Positions 13,155 to 24,154 of a stretch of 64,000 nt of DNA are shown in pieces. A program made the translations under genes and the position numbers. The DNA comes from Amblyornis subalaris. Taxonomy: Eukaryota; Chordata; Aves; Passeriformes; Ptilonorhynchidae. The notes beneath the pieces were generated by a model. It did not search any database and was not told where the DNA came from. It worked only from the letters and a program-made list of their open reading frames with translations. Every line of letters starts with the position of its first letter. Within the stretch, counting starts at the first letter, position 1. The stretch is taken from NCBI GenBank assembly GCA_018881555.1, contig JACAXG010000105.1, positions 1 to 64,000 on the forward strand. The letters are read 5' to 3'.

Positions 13155-15046
13155 GGAGCCTCTAAAATGAAAAGCCATATTTTGATGGGAATGTGTGTTT
13201 CATGAGTGCCTCCCATAACCATTAGATATGCTGTGTCTCTGAAATGCAGCAGTTGTGTTGGACATGCAGGTACTTAAAACAGTTCCACAACAGTGATGCC
13301 AAGTTGCTTTAAAGGAATTTCCTTCACTAAAATACAGTCCTGTAGATATGTAGGGATTTTATGTGGCCATTTTCCTGATCTTCCATCCATTTTTGAAGCA
13401 GGCAATGAACTGGAACTAGATTTGTCTTTATTGATGGCTTGTTCTAGCACCTGATATGAGACTATGAAAAGTGTCTTTTCACCTTCAGAAATTAGAGACC
13501 TGCTGTTGGTCACCCCATATCTGAAACACGCTATAATCCCACCAGTTTGCAAGTGTGGTAGGAATAATATCCATCCATATTACTGCTGAGGAACTGAGTC
13601 CCTGGCATGGGTGGTACATGCATAAAGTCCATAGCATGTATGTCTACAGTTCTTTGGGATAGTTGTTACACACAGGAGTAGACATGACATAAAGTGTATA
13701 TATTTGTGAATTATTTTGGGCATGTCCTAATTTTCCCAGAAGTGACCTTGGACTATTCCAGATAAAAAATAGGGGGCAACCCCCAGGAGCAATCTTGCAA
13801 AACATCATTGAAATGGCTAAATACTCTCCAGTAGATTGTAATATCCGAAAAGTACTATGCAACACATACCTTTGGTAAGCAGGCTTTTTTGACAGTGGAT
13901 TTTTCTTTGCTTGTAGCCAGGTATGGTTTCCCAAGATATAAAAACACTGTGCAGAACATAGTCCAGTCAAAAGGAGTATTCAAATCACAGCTCAAAGTTG
14001 CATTGCACTGGAGGTGGGAAACTGAGGTAGATGTACATTCCATGGCGGAGTGACTTTCTTAGCACAATTAGATTATGTTGCTGTAAATAGATTTGCTCCT
14101 GTAAGTAAGTGAGCTTGTTTAGCAGTATCTTCACCCTGTTCACCAGGATACCATGAGGACAGACTCTTATCCCACCACATTTGCTGTGTGACTACAGAGC
14201 TGTTTCCCGACTGAGCTCTAGTGGTTGCCTCTCCCATGTGTGAAACTTGCTAATTTGCTTTACCCTATGGGAACTTCACAGATGACTACTCCCCAATTAC
14301 TAAACCGTTTGCAGATGTCTAGTTGATAGATGTTTGTTTAGCAAGCATCTGTGGTGATACAGGATGATCCTGCCCCTATGCTTTTGCCTTCCATTCAGAA
14401 GGAAAGAGGTTGCCCTTATTCCTTCGTGGTCTTTCCCTTTTCAAGTGATTGACTGGATTCTGCCTGAAGCAGTTGTGGAAGTACTTGCCAGAACAACCCC
14501 CAGGCTCAAGGTAACAGCTTTAGATGGGGATATCGGCTCCTGTTTGCAAAATTAATCTGCTTCCACCCAAACATGGTAATTTGTTCCCCAGTAATTCTGA
14601 GAGAGTGCCCGTAACCAATACCTGGAACCGGCTTTACCAGTCTGCCTGAATCCAGGAGGGGGTGAACAGTTTAGCTCAAATGCTGCACAATATAAAGAAT
14701 TCATATGTTTTCCATTCTCCTTCTTGGAATGAGCATTTTATTTATGAAAATCTATTACTTGAAGACAAGAACTTAAGCTGAAGTTTAAGAAGGCTAGCAA
14801 AAAAAAAAGAATAGCTCTAACAAAGATATCCTGAATATGTATTTTATTTTTGGGATACTAACTTTTTCATAGTAAGTCAAAGACTTAGTGCTAATACATA
14901 CTGAGCCAAACAAACATCAGTGTTACATATGTACCCACATAAATAGCCCCAGTAAATAAGCCAAATGGCCTGCTGTGGATCATCTGCCCTATATTTTTTT
15001 TCAGGGAATGGCTAAATAGTGTACCAATAGGGGGGCAGAGCCCTTT
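13155..15046. other. No gene seen
   Basis: Mixed-composition sequence without open exons, RNA genes or recognisable repeats. Confidence 0.4.
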
Positions 15047-15051
15047 CCTGA

Positions 15052-16119
15052 TGTTATGGGTTCAACAAGTGAATTTGGTTTTTTTGCCCCATCTAGCAGG
15101 GAGACCTGTGTGGGTGGGGAGGGGTTGGCCAGGAATTAATGGGCGATACTTAAGAACAAAGAAAGTTCCCTACTCACCCGCATTCCACACTGATCACACA
15201 AGAATGGGCGATACTTGAGAACAAAGGGGATTGCCTGTGCTGGGAATGTTGGCAAGAGAGTTGTTTCCCCAGAGGCTGCAGCTTATCATCGCGAGAGGTG
15301 AAGGGGGACTTTTCGAGACTTTGGCGAGAGGGGACGAAGGCCACGGCTTGCTCTCTTCTCCACTTGGCTTTCAGTGAGCGCGGTCGTGTCTGCAGCGAGT
15401 GCCGGTTTCACTCCGGGAACACCGCTACACAACATCTCCACCAGCGTGCTCCAGAGCATGGACACACTGTGACATCTCTGCGGGGGTCCTGCTGTGGCAC
15501 AGGGTGCAGTGTTATGCTGAAACTGTCGCCACCCGGAGCTGCTTGCCTCTGCCATCTCTGCTGCCAGCCTGGGTTTCTGCTGCACGTGAGTCAGCGCTGG
15601 GGTCTAGTCGTCTCTGCCATTCCTGCCTTCCTCTGGCCCCTCGGTGAGTGATACGGAGGTCCATCGCTCTCCAGTCAACCCTGTCTGCCTGCGCTGCTTG
15701 CTGCCCACTGCCAAGGTTGGTGCTGAGCCGGGCTGCTGCCCCATGGGTTCGCACTGGGAGCGATCTCCCCTGTCCCTCTCCTGCTCGCCGGAGCCGCCAT
15801 TGCCACGTGGAGAGGTCGCCGCGCTCGCGCCACAGCATCCCCTGCAGCTGCGAGGGAGTCACCGCAACCTCTGTGCCCCAACAGAGAATCGCCCGACGAC
15901 AGAGAACGGACTGTTACTGGGTTTGTCTTCTTCTCTTATTGTTATATATATAGAGAGATATATAATCCTAGTAAAGAACTGTTACTTTTTACCACATCTT
16001 TGCCCGAGAGCCCTGTAATTTCAGGGGTATAGTAATTTGAAGGATGGAGGGGAGTCATCCTCTATCCCACGAAGGTTTCCTGCCTTCCTTGGCAGACACC
16101 TGTCTTTCAAACCAGGACA
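15052..16119 (+). mobile_element. Solo LTR, ERVL type (1,068 bp)
   Basis: It starts TGTTATGGGTT and ends AAACCAGGACA, flanked by cctga (15,047-15,051) and cctta (16,120-16,124), a 4/5 matching 5-bp duplication. The U5-like end (tttgcccgagagccctgtaa onward) and the closing ggcagacacctgtctttcaa block are typical of avian ERVL LTRs. A 22-bp block beginning aatgggcgatact is repeated 65 bp apart (about 15,139 and 15,204). The middle (15,290-15,900) is CpG-rich and yields long but chance reading frames. Orientation is inferred from the position of the TAGTAAA-type signal. Confidence 0.8.
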
Positions 16120-16124
16120 CCTTA

Positions 16125-19100
16125 TTTAAGAGAAACTGAGAAACTGTCATGTACCTGTAAGAGTGATACAAAGAAGGGGCAAATTCTTCCCTTGAAGTGA
16201 GACTTTTTAATTAAAAATTAAAATAAGTAGCTAGAAATGGTAAAATAATCCTCCTCCTTTTGTTAGTGCTCAGATGGCTGTATTTGGTATTCTCAGAGAT
16301 GGACAGTTACTCTGGTTTATTGGTGTGTATTTGGTATTGGATGGTATGCTGAATGCAGTCAGCTCTTTGTTACCACCTTTCCCAATCTTTTCAGTTATTT
16401 TAACCACTCCTTGTTTTTTATCTCATATTTAAACGGCCAAGGGGCTCACTATAACTGTACAGAGCTCACTGCGAAAGGCATTGAGTGTTCTGTTGCTATT
16501 GTACAATTATAATAGTTTAGGCTTTTTGCCTATACAAGTCTAACCTGTAACTAGATGCAAAATGGACTTTTATAATTTTATTGGCCTACCAGTGATTACT
16601 GGATGGACTACTATCTTTTCAGTAACTAGAGTAAGAGGTAAATAAGCAACGAATACAGAGGTGTCTAATGAAATATGGGACAACATTCACAGGATTTCAA
16701 TTTGCCATCACGTTTAATTAAAATGTAATTAAAAGGCAGAGAAGAATAGAATCACCCATGCAGTATACAAGCTAGAAAGATTAGATTAATTTCTTTTTCA
16801 GCATCACATTTCTAAAAACACTGGTTTCTGTATTTTAAATCACTCTAAATAATGTTATGTTATTGAAAGACAGGGTATGAATTTTACATGAGCTAATGAA
16901 AGAATTACTTTTGATGATGAAAATATTAATCGTATAAGAAAAACATTTTCTATATTATAAAAACATTTTATAAATGTTGTGAAAGAACTGGGTGCATTTT
17001 TTTGTTTTGTCTCTGGGTACTGCTGTTACGCCAGGTATATACACTTTTGTTGGGTTAGTTTCTATTAACAAGATATTGAAGTCAGTAATCACCATTCAAA
17101 TCTGTCATTTTCTTTTTAGTTATGAAGACTAGAGCTTTCCTTGCCTGTTGCTATAGATTTCAAATGACAGTGGTGTATTGTATACACCTTGTACTACTTG
17201 TGTCTTTATATACAGACTAAATATGCACATATGTAGCTGAGTAAGGATGTATATAAAATGCGATTGATAGTCTGCTTAAAATGTGTGACTAACTTTGGAG
17301 TACGAACCTTGTTTGTTTTCAGAGGAATTGTGGTATAGACTACTTGGGAAAAACCTCCTTTCCTTTTTTTTGTTTATACAGGATACAAGCACACAGACAA
17401 ACAAAAAACCAACAAAAAATGAAATTCAGTGTTGTGATAATTAATTCTAATTCATCAAGGATCAAATTCAGAAGAGAATATTTTTCTCCTTGTTCCAAGA
17501 GGGGGTAAAGGAGGATAGAAAGAAGTATATTTTCTTATATAAAAGCCAAAGAGGTATAGTTGAAGTGCTTTGTTTGTCATAGGTAACATAATATCTTAGA
17601 GTAATATCACATGTCAAAAGGCTCTGCTCTGCATCTAGCAGCTGTGTGTGACATAGAGTGAGTGAGTCAGTAGTGAATACTGGTGCTGTCCCCAGAGATC
17701 TGATGGCTATTGCCAGCCTCTTTACCAGGCCGTTTGTATTTGTTCTCAAGGAAAGATGCTATGGATATATACATTAAAAAAAAAAAAAAAAAGAGAAACA
17801 CTAGTCTTTTCAAAAAAATATGACATATTTTTACTTTCCTGCTGTCAGGCTTGATCCTACTTAATCTCAGTAATATGCCTCTAGGTTTGACCATAGTGAA
17901 AAAAAAAAAAGAATGCTACCATTACCGTCACTATCCTCTAGGGATAGCTTATGTGTTCAGCACTTTGCAAAAGGCTTTGACGTAGTTGTGTCCCACCGTA
18001 GCAATCAGAATGCTAGGTAGGTAGCTGAATTCCTTCAGTTCCCACTGGAGATTTTTGTTTTTATATTGTGCATTCCTTCATTTTCTGAAGTTTTGGTGAG
18101 TTCCAGGTGTGGATGAACATGAATGTTTCCTGAAGAACCACTAGATTTCCATATTATTTAGTATCATCTTAATGCATCTTAGTATTTCCTGGGTTTTTAT
18201 ATGTCTGGCCACTTCTTTCTCACAGAAGTATATGTAGGCCTCTGTAGAGTATACAAGTTTAATGACTTCTTCCTGATGCATTTTTTTGGACAGATCCCCA
18301 GTGTCTGTGGTCTACCATTGAACTAGTAGCTATGCTACGTCTGTCAAACAGCTCTGGAGTAATTGTTTATGGCAAGATAACCAGCTTTACAGCAGATTAT
18401 TTAAGATTAACAACACTGGACTCTACCTTATCTTGTATGTTCAGGTTCAATTGATTGGCAACACAAGTGAATTAGCAGGTGCACTGATCTGAAGAGAGCA
18501 GACAAAAACAGGTGTAAAGAAAGATTGTAAGAGAGGAAATCGGGTATGGGAATACTCAAGAGGAAAATGTTTAAAAGAGACCAGTATATACAGTCTGTAA
18601 AATGTTCATAATTTGGACCAGTCTTAATTGTAAAGATGGGGAACAGTACGTGCGTGTTTCCACCCAGAGCAGAACTGTTCTGAATTTTAAGGGAGCTGCA
18701 GCCTAACTTCTTCAAGGTTGACCACTTTTGAAGTAAAACCCCAGGCACCTCAGACACAGAACAATTAAATGCAGGCTGAATATCGGCTTCAAAAGTCCTT
18801 GAGTCAGTGGACTCAAGGACCATAATTAATATATCTAGGTCAGTCAATAGCAGATTAAAAAGTCATTGTCCATGGAGCCAGCAGGGATAACTAGTGAGGT
18901 TACTCTGGTCCCCACAGTCCCTGAGATCTAATAGATAGGCTACCCATCCTGTTTTCATTGGGATAGTTTGGGTAACAGATCTCTATGGCCTGACCTTGGC
19001 TGACATGCGTAACTATTAAATCCTCCAAATCAGTACTAGCACACTCTCTTTCTCCAAGACTGCCTCCCTAAGATGTGCAGATGGTACCTCTAATATGCCC

Positions 19101-20681
19101 ACAGGAAGACAATCTCCTTGATTACCTGACTAAACCTCTCACTTGCTGTGGTCATGCTTCCTGCTTCCAGAAAGCAGTGCCACGTATGAAGCCCAGCAAG
19201 CCTCCACTTCCCCCTTCACATCAGCAGTACCCTTCTCCCTGTCCAAAAAACCCTTCAGTGCCATCACTGCCTGTAAGATGTATGACATCACTGAACAAAA
19301 CCCCGCCTGTAACAGAGCAGTCTGTGTGACCTCTGATCTCTTTTGCCTTTGTCTAAAAACCAGGGGCAGAAGAGTTACAAGAACTCCTATGTCAGCATTG
19401 GAAGCAAGGGTCATGTTCATAACACAGAACAGTCAGTGGAAGAGCATTGACTTTCTAATGAAACAGTTTTTGTAAAATACTTCCCGACCATCTCCACAAT
19501 TCATTGGTCAAAATCTGCAGAAGGTTTTGTCCAGAACAGAGACCCATGTCTTTTTTCACGTATGGAGAGAACTGTGATCTTGAGAAGATTATTTGTAACA
19601 GAAGTTTGGAACCATTTTCACAGCTGCTTTAATAAGTAATGTTAAAAGGTGCTTAGAGGCAGACAGCTGTTCTGGGACCTGCATCACACACTGCCTGTGA
19701 ATATTTATAAAGCTCTGCAACTGGATTACTAGAAAGGCAAACTTGCATTCATTCAAGCTGTTTCATTGGAGCGTTGCAACAGAATTTCCATGTGAAAAAT
19801 CAAGACTAAGAGTTAGATCCTTCTCGAGTAGACTGTTGCTAGCAGGAGGTTGGGCTCTGTCACTGAGCCCATTTCCCCAAACTTGTGATAAGGGCTGAGA
19901 TCTCATCTCTGACCCTTTATCTCAGCTTTTTGAACATCTCAGATAGTTAATTATAAGCTCTTTCTACATCAGTAAATCTCATAATGTCTCATGCAGTGAC
20001 CAGTGGTAAACTGTAGAAAAGCTGTTCCACAAACCTATTCCCCATAGCCAGAGAAAAGGGAGGATGGCCACAGCTGATCTACTGGAAGGGGAGAGAGGTT
20101 AATTATTTTTGCCTGTTTGCTCAATACCAGCCTTTTCAGGCCTCTGGAACGAGAGGCTATAGAAAATTTAGTGACAAAGAAAATAATTTCCCTGGTGAAT
20201 TTGTTTATTCACACTCCATGCATATGCTCCATTTAATAAAGAAAAGAGAGGGTGAGGCTCAGAGGGGCACTACTGCATCTCTGCTGGAGCACTGTGAAGC
20301 CCTGCTGTGCACAGGAGCTCTTTTCTCAGGCTGGGGAGCACCACTGGGTGGACCTGTGAACCTGGAGAAAGCATCGCAACTTTCACTAATACAGCGCTGT
20401 CACCCAACAGAGAGATCCCTGGCAGAAGATGTAAGCCAAGCCAGTCTGGGGCATCATTCCTGTGTGGAGTGACACAGCCATGTCTGTTCCCACTGCCCAC
20501 AGCTCTGCATTTTACAAATACAGCTGTGTGATTCCTGGGATGAACCTGTTCATGGCTCAGTGGCAGGGCATGAGAGAGAGAAGCTGAAGACAAGTCCATC
20601 TGTGTAGACATCCCCCACTTATCTTCCATGGGCTCAACTTCCACTGTGAATTTTTGGGGTTTTTTGTGTGTCTGTTAATCA
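16125..20681. other. No gene seen (long AT-rich interval)
   Basis: More than 4.5 kb with no supported exon. It holds poly-A runs near 17,776-17,792 and 17,900-17,911, and one perfect hairpin at 18,795-18,820. Reading frames of up to 139 codons on either strand have no recognisable content. Confidence 0.5.
18795..18820. repeat. Perfect inverted repeat (11-bp arms, 4-nt loop)
   Basis: gtccttgagtc, loop agtg, then its exact reverse complement. Isolated in unique sequence; origin unknown. Confidence 0.9.
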
Positions 20682-20687
20682 GCATAG

Positions 20688-21190
20688 TGCTGCGGTGCTC
20701 CAACCTTAGTTATCAAAAAGGCAGTTTGCCACAGAGCGCTATTTCTTAGATGTCACTTTATGCTTTCTCCTCCGTCACAGAACCTTAAGCTTTGTAACAG
20801 GTTAGCTTGATTTGAAATTCCCGCTAACTATAATGTGATTAGCCAGTTTAAATATGTTCCTCCTCTGAGATGTTTCATTGGTTTTCTCTCACGTATCTGT
20901 ATACTCGGATTGGTTACACTCTGTTATCCCTACCCCTTTAAAGCAGCAGAGACAGAGCGGGTAGGGGTCTCTCTGCTAACTCCCTTCAAGACATGCACCC
21001 TGCCCTCCAGGGCAGAGAAGAATAAAGCTTGGAATATGGTTACAGAAAGTCCGTCTCTCTCATTCCTTTTGCCTTCACTGCTGCCTCTGTGCAACTGCCT
21101 GCAGTGAAAAGCTGTCAGCTTCTGTGGACTGAGAAAAACCCTGCAGGTCGCTCTGGCCCCAGCTGGATACAGCAAGGGGGAAAAGCGACA
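20688..21190 (+). repeat. ERV-B 5' LTR
   Basis: It begins TGCTGCGGTG and ends AAGCGACA. A TTTAAA box near 20,937 and an intact AATAAA (21,022-21,027) define U3, R and U5. It is the partner of the LTR at 23,646. Confidence 0.93.
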
Positions 21191-21192
21191 AG

Positions 21193-21210
21193 TGGCTCCC
21201 GACGTGGGGT
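21193..21210 (+). promoter_or_regulatory. ERV-B primer-binding site (tRNA-Lys type)
   Basis: TGGCTCCCGACGTGGGGT lies two bases after the 5' LTR, as expected. It resembles the tRNA-Lys(1,2) primer site class with about three mismatches; the tRNA assignment is therefore likely but not certain. A second, partial copy (gctcctgacgtg) follows at about 21,229. Confidence 0.7.
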
Positions 21211-21470
21211 AGTTCCACAAGAAGCAAGAAGCTCCTGACGTGTAGCAGTTCACAGGAAGCAAACTTCTCTGTGAAGTCACTGCCAGCAGCCAGCGCGGAT
21301 GTCGCCGCTTTTTGTGCGGTGAAGGAAGTGTGAAAAGGACCGAAGAAATAAACACCTCTTCGCCGGACCCGAAAAGGAAAACGGTTCGAAAAAGTGAAGG
21401 ACCAATCCAGGGGTTTTTATNTTCTTGGAGCCAGCACTTCTTTGCCCTCCGGCCAGTTTAAAAGGGTATC

Positions 21471-21476
21471 GTAAGT
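21471..21476 (+). other. ERV-B candidate splice donor
   Basis: GTAAGT in the leader, about 280 bp after the 5' LTR, in the position of a retroviral major splice donor. The partner acceptor is at 22,887. Confidence 0.5.
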
Positions 21477-21769
21477 CTCTTTTCCTTTATATTATATGTA
21501 AGAGGTTTACTCTGGCTAACGAGACCCTTTTTTCTTTTATTTTTTACGTTTTTCCCCTTGGTCGGGTAGGAATCGAGTCACAGACACACTTTAAGCATGA
21601 GGTCCAAGGTCTGTGGCTCTGAGAGAGACCCATCCCCATTCCCTAACACCCTTCTTATTTTGAGAAGAGAGACAGACATATGCTGTACATGCATAAAAGA
21701 CAGCCACCAGCCTCTTACCTCTGTCTTCTTCTCAAAAACACCCTAAACACGGCGGAGCTCACAAGCTTG

Positions 21770-22270
21770 CCGTGGACTTTTCTTCAGAATTTCCCCCCCA
21801 ACCCCCCCTCTGTCCAGGCTGCGGGAAACTCCGACCGCGTTTCTATTGTTCGCTCTCCCTCCACATTCCTTTCCCCACCCCTCACCCCTTCCGTACACCC
21901 CTCGCATGCCAAACCCCAACCTCCCGTACATTCCCCACATTCCAATTCCCCTCGCCATGGCAACTGCTCAGCGCCGCGCTGCGCCCAGAGGTGGCAGCGG
22001 GAAGGGAGAAGGGGGCCCCCCGCCCCGCGCCCAAACACAAAAACCCGCCCGCCCCGGCAGTGCGAGACATCCGCCGATCTCCGCGGCGGAACAGTTCAGC
22101 TGTTCGGCGGCCCCTGCTCAGGGCAAACAAACCGCCGAGCAGCCCCTGCACATGGCACGGCAAAGCGGCACAGCAAGGTGAAACTACACCTCCCATAATT
22201 CCTTTCTTTCCTCTTCCTTTCCTATCCCGGAAGACACAGAAGAACTACACCTCCCACAATGCCTTTCTTT
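21770..22270 (+). promoter_or_regulatory. GC-rich promoter-like module inside ERV-B
   Basis: CpG-rich sequence (densest at 21,965-22,150) unlike the AT-rich surroundings and unlike any gag or pol. It ends in two copies of an ACTACACCTCCCA-x-AAT motif (22,183 and 22,244), which resembles the ZNF143/THAP11 promoter element. A CCGGAAG ETS-type site (22,227-22,233) lies between them. A roughly 61-bp unit carrying the motif and the following cctttctttcc is tandemly duplicated. The long open frame here (up to 217 codons) has biased composition and no recognisable domain, so I do not call it a gene. Confidence 0.55.
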
Positions 22271-22311
22271 CCACCTCCAGTTCCTATTCCCTGACCTACC
22301 GTTCCTATTTT

Positions 22312-22350
22312 AAAAACAAAACAAAACAAAACAAAACAAAACAAANAAAA
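22312..22350 (+). repeat. (AAAAC)n microsatellite
   Basis: Seven or more AAAAC units inside ERV-B, followed by a short A-rich run with one N. Confidence 0.9.
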
Positions 22351-22886
22351 AAAATAAAAACAACGGGGGAGCCTCACCCCCAAACGAGTGCTAAAGTAGC
22401 TCCTTTTCCTGCTCCTGTGTCCTAAGAGTAGGTGAGGGAAAGCCCTATCTTAAAGAAAAAATTTTAAGAGCCTCCCTACCAAGCCTATGGAAACATGAGC
22501 ATTAAAAGGAACTATACAAAGCACCTTTTAAGCCAAGGGTTAATTTTAAAACCCCGGGACCAAGCACAGGCTATCTCCGAAGCAACTTTAGATGCAAAGC
22601 CTGTCCCTAACCACAGATGGAAGTTTTTTCTGCAGAACAAGAGCAACACCTCAACACCTCGGCTCTGCAGACAGACAGAAATAACAACTCTTCTTGTCCT
22701 TTGACACTGACTCTTACTGGACTGAACAACAGCTGCAAGTGACCTGACACACACAACATGCACCTGCAAAAATGAGTCGTCAGACCGTCCAGAAAGAAAG
22801 TCAAAGTGGTAACTTGGAAGCAGCAGAAGAAACAGAAACTACACTAACTGTTATGTTGTTTTTTCCCCTTGTCTGTACCTAATTTC

Positions 22887-22888
22887 AG
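22887..22888 (+). other. ERV-B candidate splice acceptor for env
   Basis: AG preceded by a long pyrimidine tract (gttgttttttccccttgtct onward from 22,856). It lies upstream of the env remnant and downstream of the donor at 21,471, matching subgenomic env splicing. Confidence 0.5.
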
Positions 22889-23044
22889 CTGTGTTATTTT
22901 AAACATAGTTCAATTTCCATCCATCCATGCCTGCTCAGCATCCCTGACAGCAGGTGTTGGATTGTCCCACAACCAAGGACAAACGTCTAGACACTGACAG
23001 CTAAATCTATGAAGATCTGCCTCAACAACTTGAATCCAAACACC

Positions 23045-23560
23045 TTCCTATGTTAATGTCTTTTATTCCCAGAACAAATTAACCAGAGAACAACAAACCC
23101 ACCTTTAACATCGTAAGATTCACTTCTACTCCCTCTTGTATACAGTTTATGTTCACTCCTAAGCAACTCCCTAAAAGCCTGTTTTTCACATGTGTAAATC
23201 ATACTCAAGCAGGCATCCCCTCTCACCTTCGAGGAGGGCCATGCAGCCTTAGGCAGTGATCTTGTTTGCACCCAACTTGACCCAAATTTTAGCAACACAG
23301 TCCAACTGGCTAGCAAAAAGAGAAGCCTTGAAGATTTAGACTCAAAATGTTACTCAGATATTTTCCACTGGTCACATCTCCATCGGGCATCTATGTCAGT
23401 CTTTCTGCCCTGAGTGACCACAGCTAAAATTCTAAGAAAATTAAGTATCCTAGAGTGTTGAGTGGCAAAACAGACCAATTTAACATCAACTGCCATCAGC
23501 AACCTCCTCGACGATGAAAAATAACCAGAAAAGTAACATTGCAAAACCGTGTTACTTGTT
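23045..23560 (+). pseudogene. ERV-B env remnant (surface end, cleavage site, start of transmembrane unit)
   Basis: Three blocks line up, in order, with the env of ERV-A: a cysteine-bearing block containing AGIPSHLRGGPC (about 23,205), a basic cleavage-like stretch ASKKRS (about 23,315), and a transmembrane-unit block containing AKQTNLTSTAISNLL (about 23,465). Stops and frame changes separate them. The disulfide loop and membrane anchor expected further on are not recognisable. The N-terminal receptor-binding part is missing. It is an inactive relic; its kinship with ERV-A env is seen directly by comparing the two loci. Confidence 0.65.
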
Positions 23561-23627
23561 TTGCTGTTCATTTGTTTTATCATCTGTATCTTGAAAGATG
23601 TTGTCAAGAATTTAATTTTAATTTACT

Positions 23628-23645
23628 AAGAAGAAATGGGGGAGG
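23628..23645 (+). promoter_or_regulatory. ERV-B polypurine tract
   Basis: AAGAAGAAATGGGGGAGG directly abuts the 3' LTR and would prime plus-strand DNA synthesis. One T interrupts the purines. Confidence 0.85.
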
Positions 23646-24148
23646 TGCTGCGGTGCTCCAGCCTTAGTTATCAAAAAGGCAGTTTGCCACAGAGCGATAT
23701 TTTTTAGATGTCACTTTACGTTTCCCCTCTGTCACAGAACCTCCAGCTTTGTAACAGGTTGGCTTGATTTGAAATTCCCTCTAACTATAATGTGATTAGC
23801 CAGTTTAAATGTGTTCCTCCTCTGAGATGTTTCATTGGTTTTCTCTCATGTATCTCTAGTCAGATTGGTTACAATCTGTTATCCCTACCCTTTAAAGCAG
23901 CAGAGACAGAGCGGGTAGGGGTCTCTCTGCTAACCTCCCTTCAAGACATGCACCCTGTCCTCCAGGACAGAGAAAAATACAACTTGGAATATGGTTACAG
24001 AAAGTCTGTCTCTCTCATTCCTTTTGCCTTCACTGCTGCCTCTGTGCAACTGCCTGCGGTGAAAAGCTGTCAGCTTCTGTGGACTGAGAAAAACCCTGCA
24101 GGTCGCTCCAGCCCCAGCTGGATACCAGCAAAGGGGGGAAAAGCGACA
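23646..24148 (+). repeat. ERV-B 3' LTR
   Basis: Same ends as the 5' LTR. The polyadenylation signal that is AATAAA in the 5' LTR reads AAATAC here, so the 3' LTR has lost its canonical signal. Confidence 0.93.
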
Positions 24149-24154
24149 GCATAG

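Larger units (their letters stand above)
20688..24148 (+). mobile_element. ERV-B: gag/pol-less class II provirus (3.46 kb)
   Basis: Two 503-bp LTRs in direct orientation (20,688-21,190 and 23,646-24,148) flank a 2.45-kb interior. The 6-bp target duplication gcatag is perfect (20,682-20,687 and 24,149-24,154), proving a single retroviral insertion. Right inside the 5' LTR is a tRNA-Lys-like primer site, and right before the 3' LTR is an 18-nt polypurine tract. No gag, protease, reverse transcriptase or integrase is recognisable. The interior has a GC-rich segment, an (AAAAC)n run, a good splice donor and acceptor, and a decayed env end. The LTRs differ at roughly 30 positions (about 6%) by eye, so the insertion is not recent. 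A 6-bp duplication points to class II (alpha/beta-like) integrase supplied in trans. Confidence 0.9.

Noticed and set aside
15298..16018. Several overlapping frames of 80-124 codons on both strands
   Set aside because: They lie inside a CpG-rich LTR, where stop codons are rare by composition.
21772..22425. 217-codon plus-strand reading frame in ERV-B
   Set aside because: Proline/serine/arginine bias follows from GC-rich and then AAAAC-repeat DNA; no domain and no relation to gag. Other frames over the same DNA are equally long.
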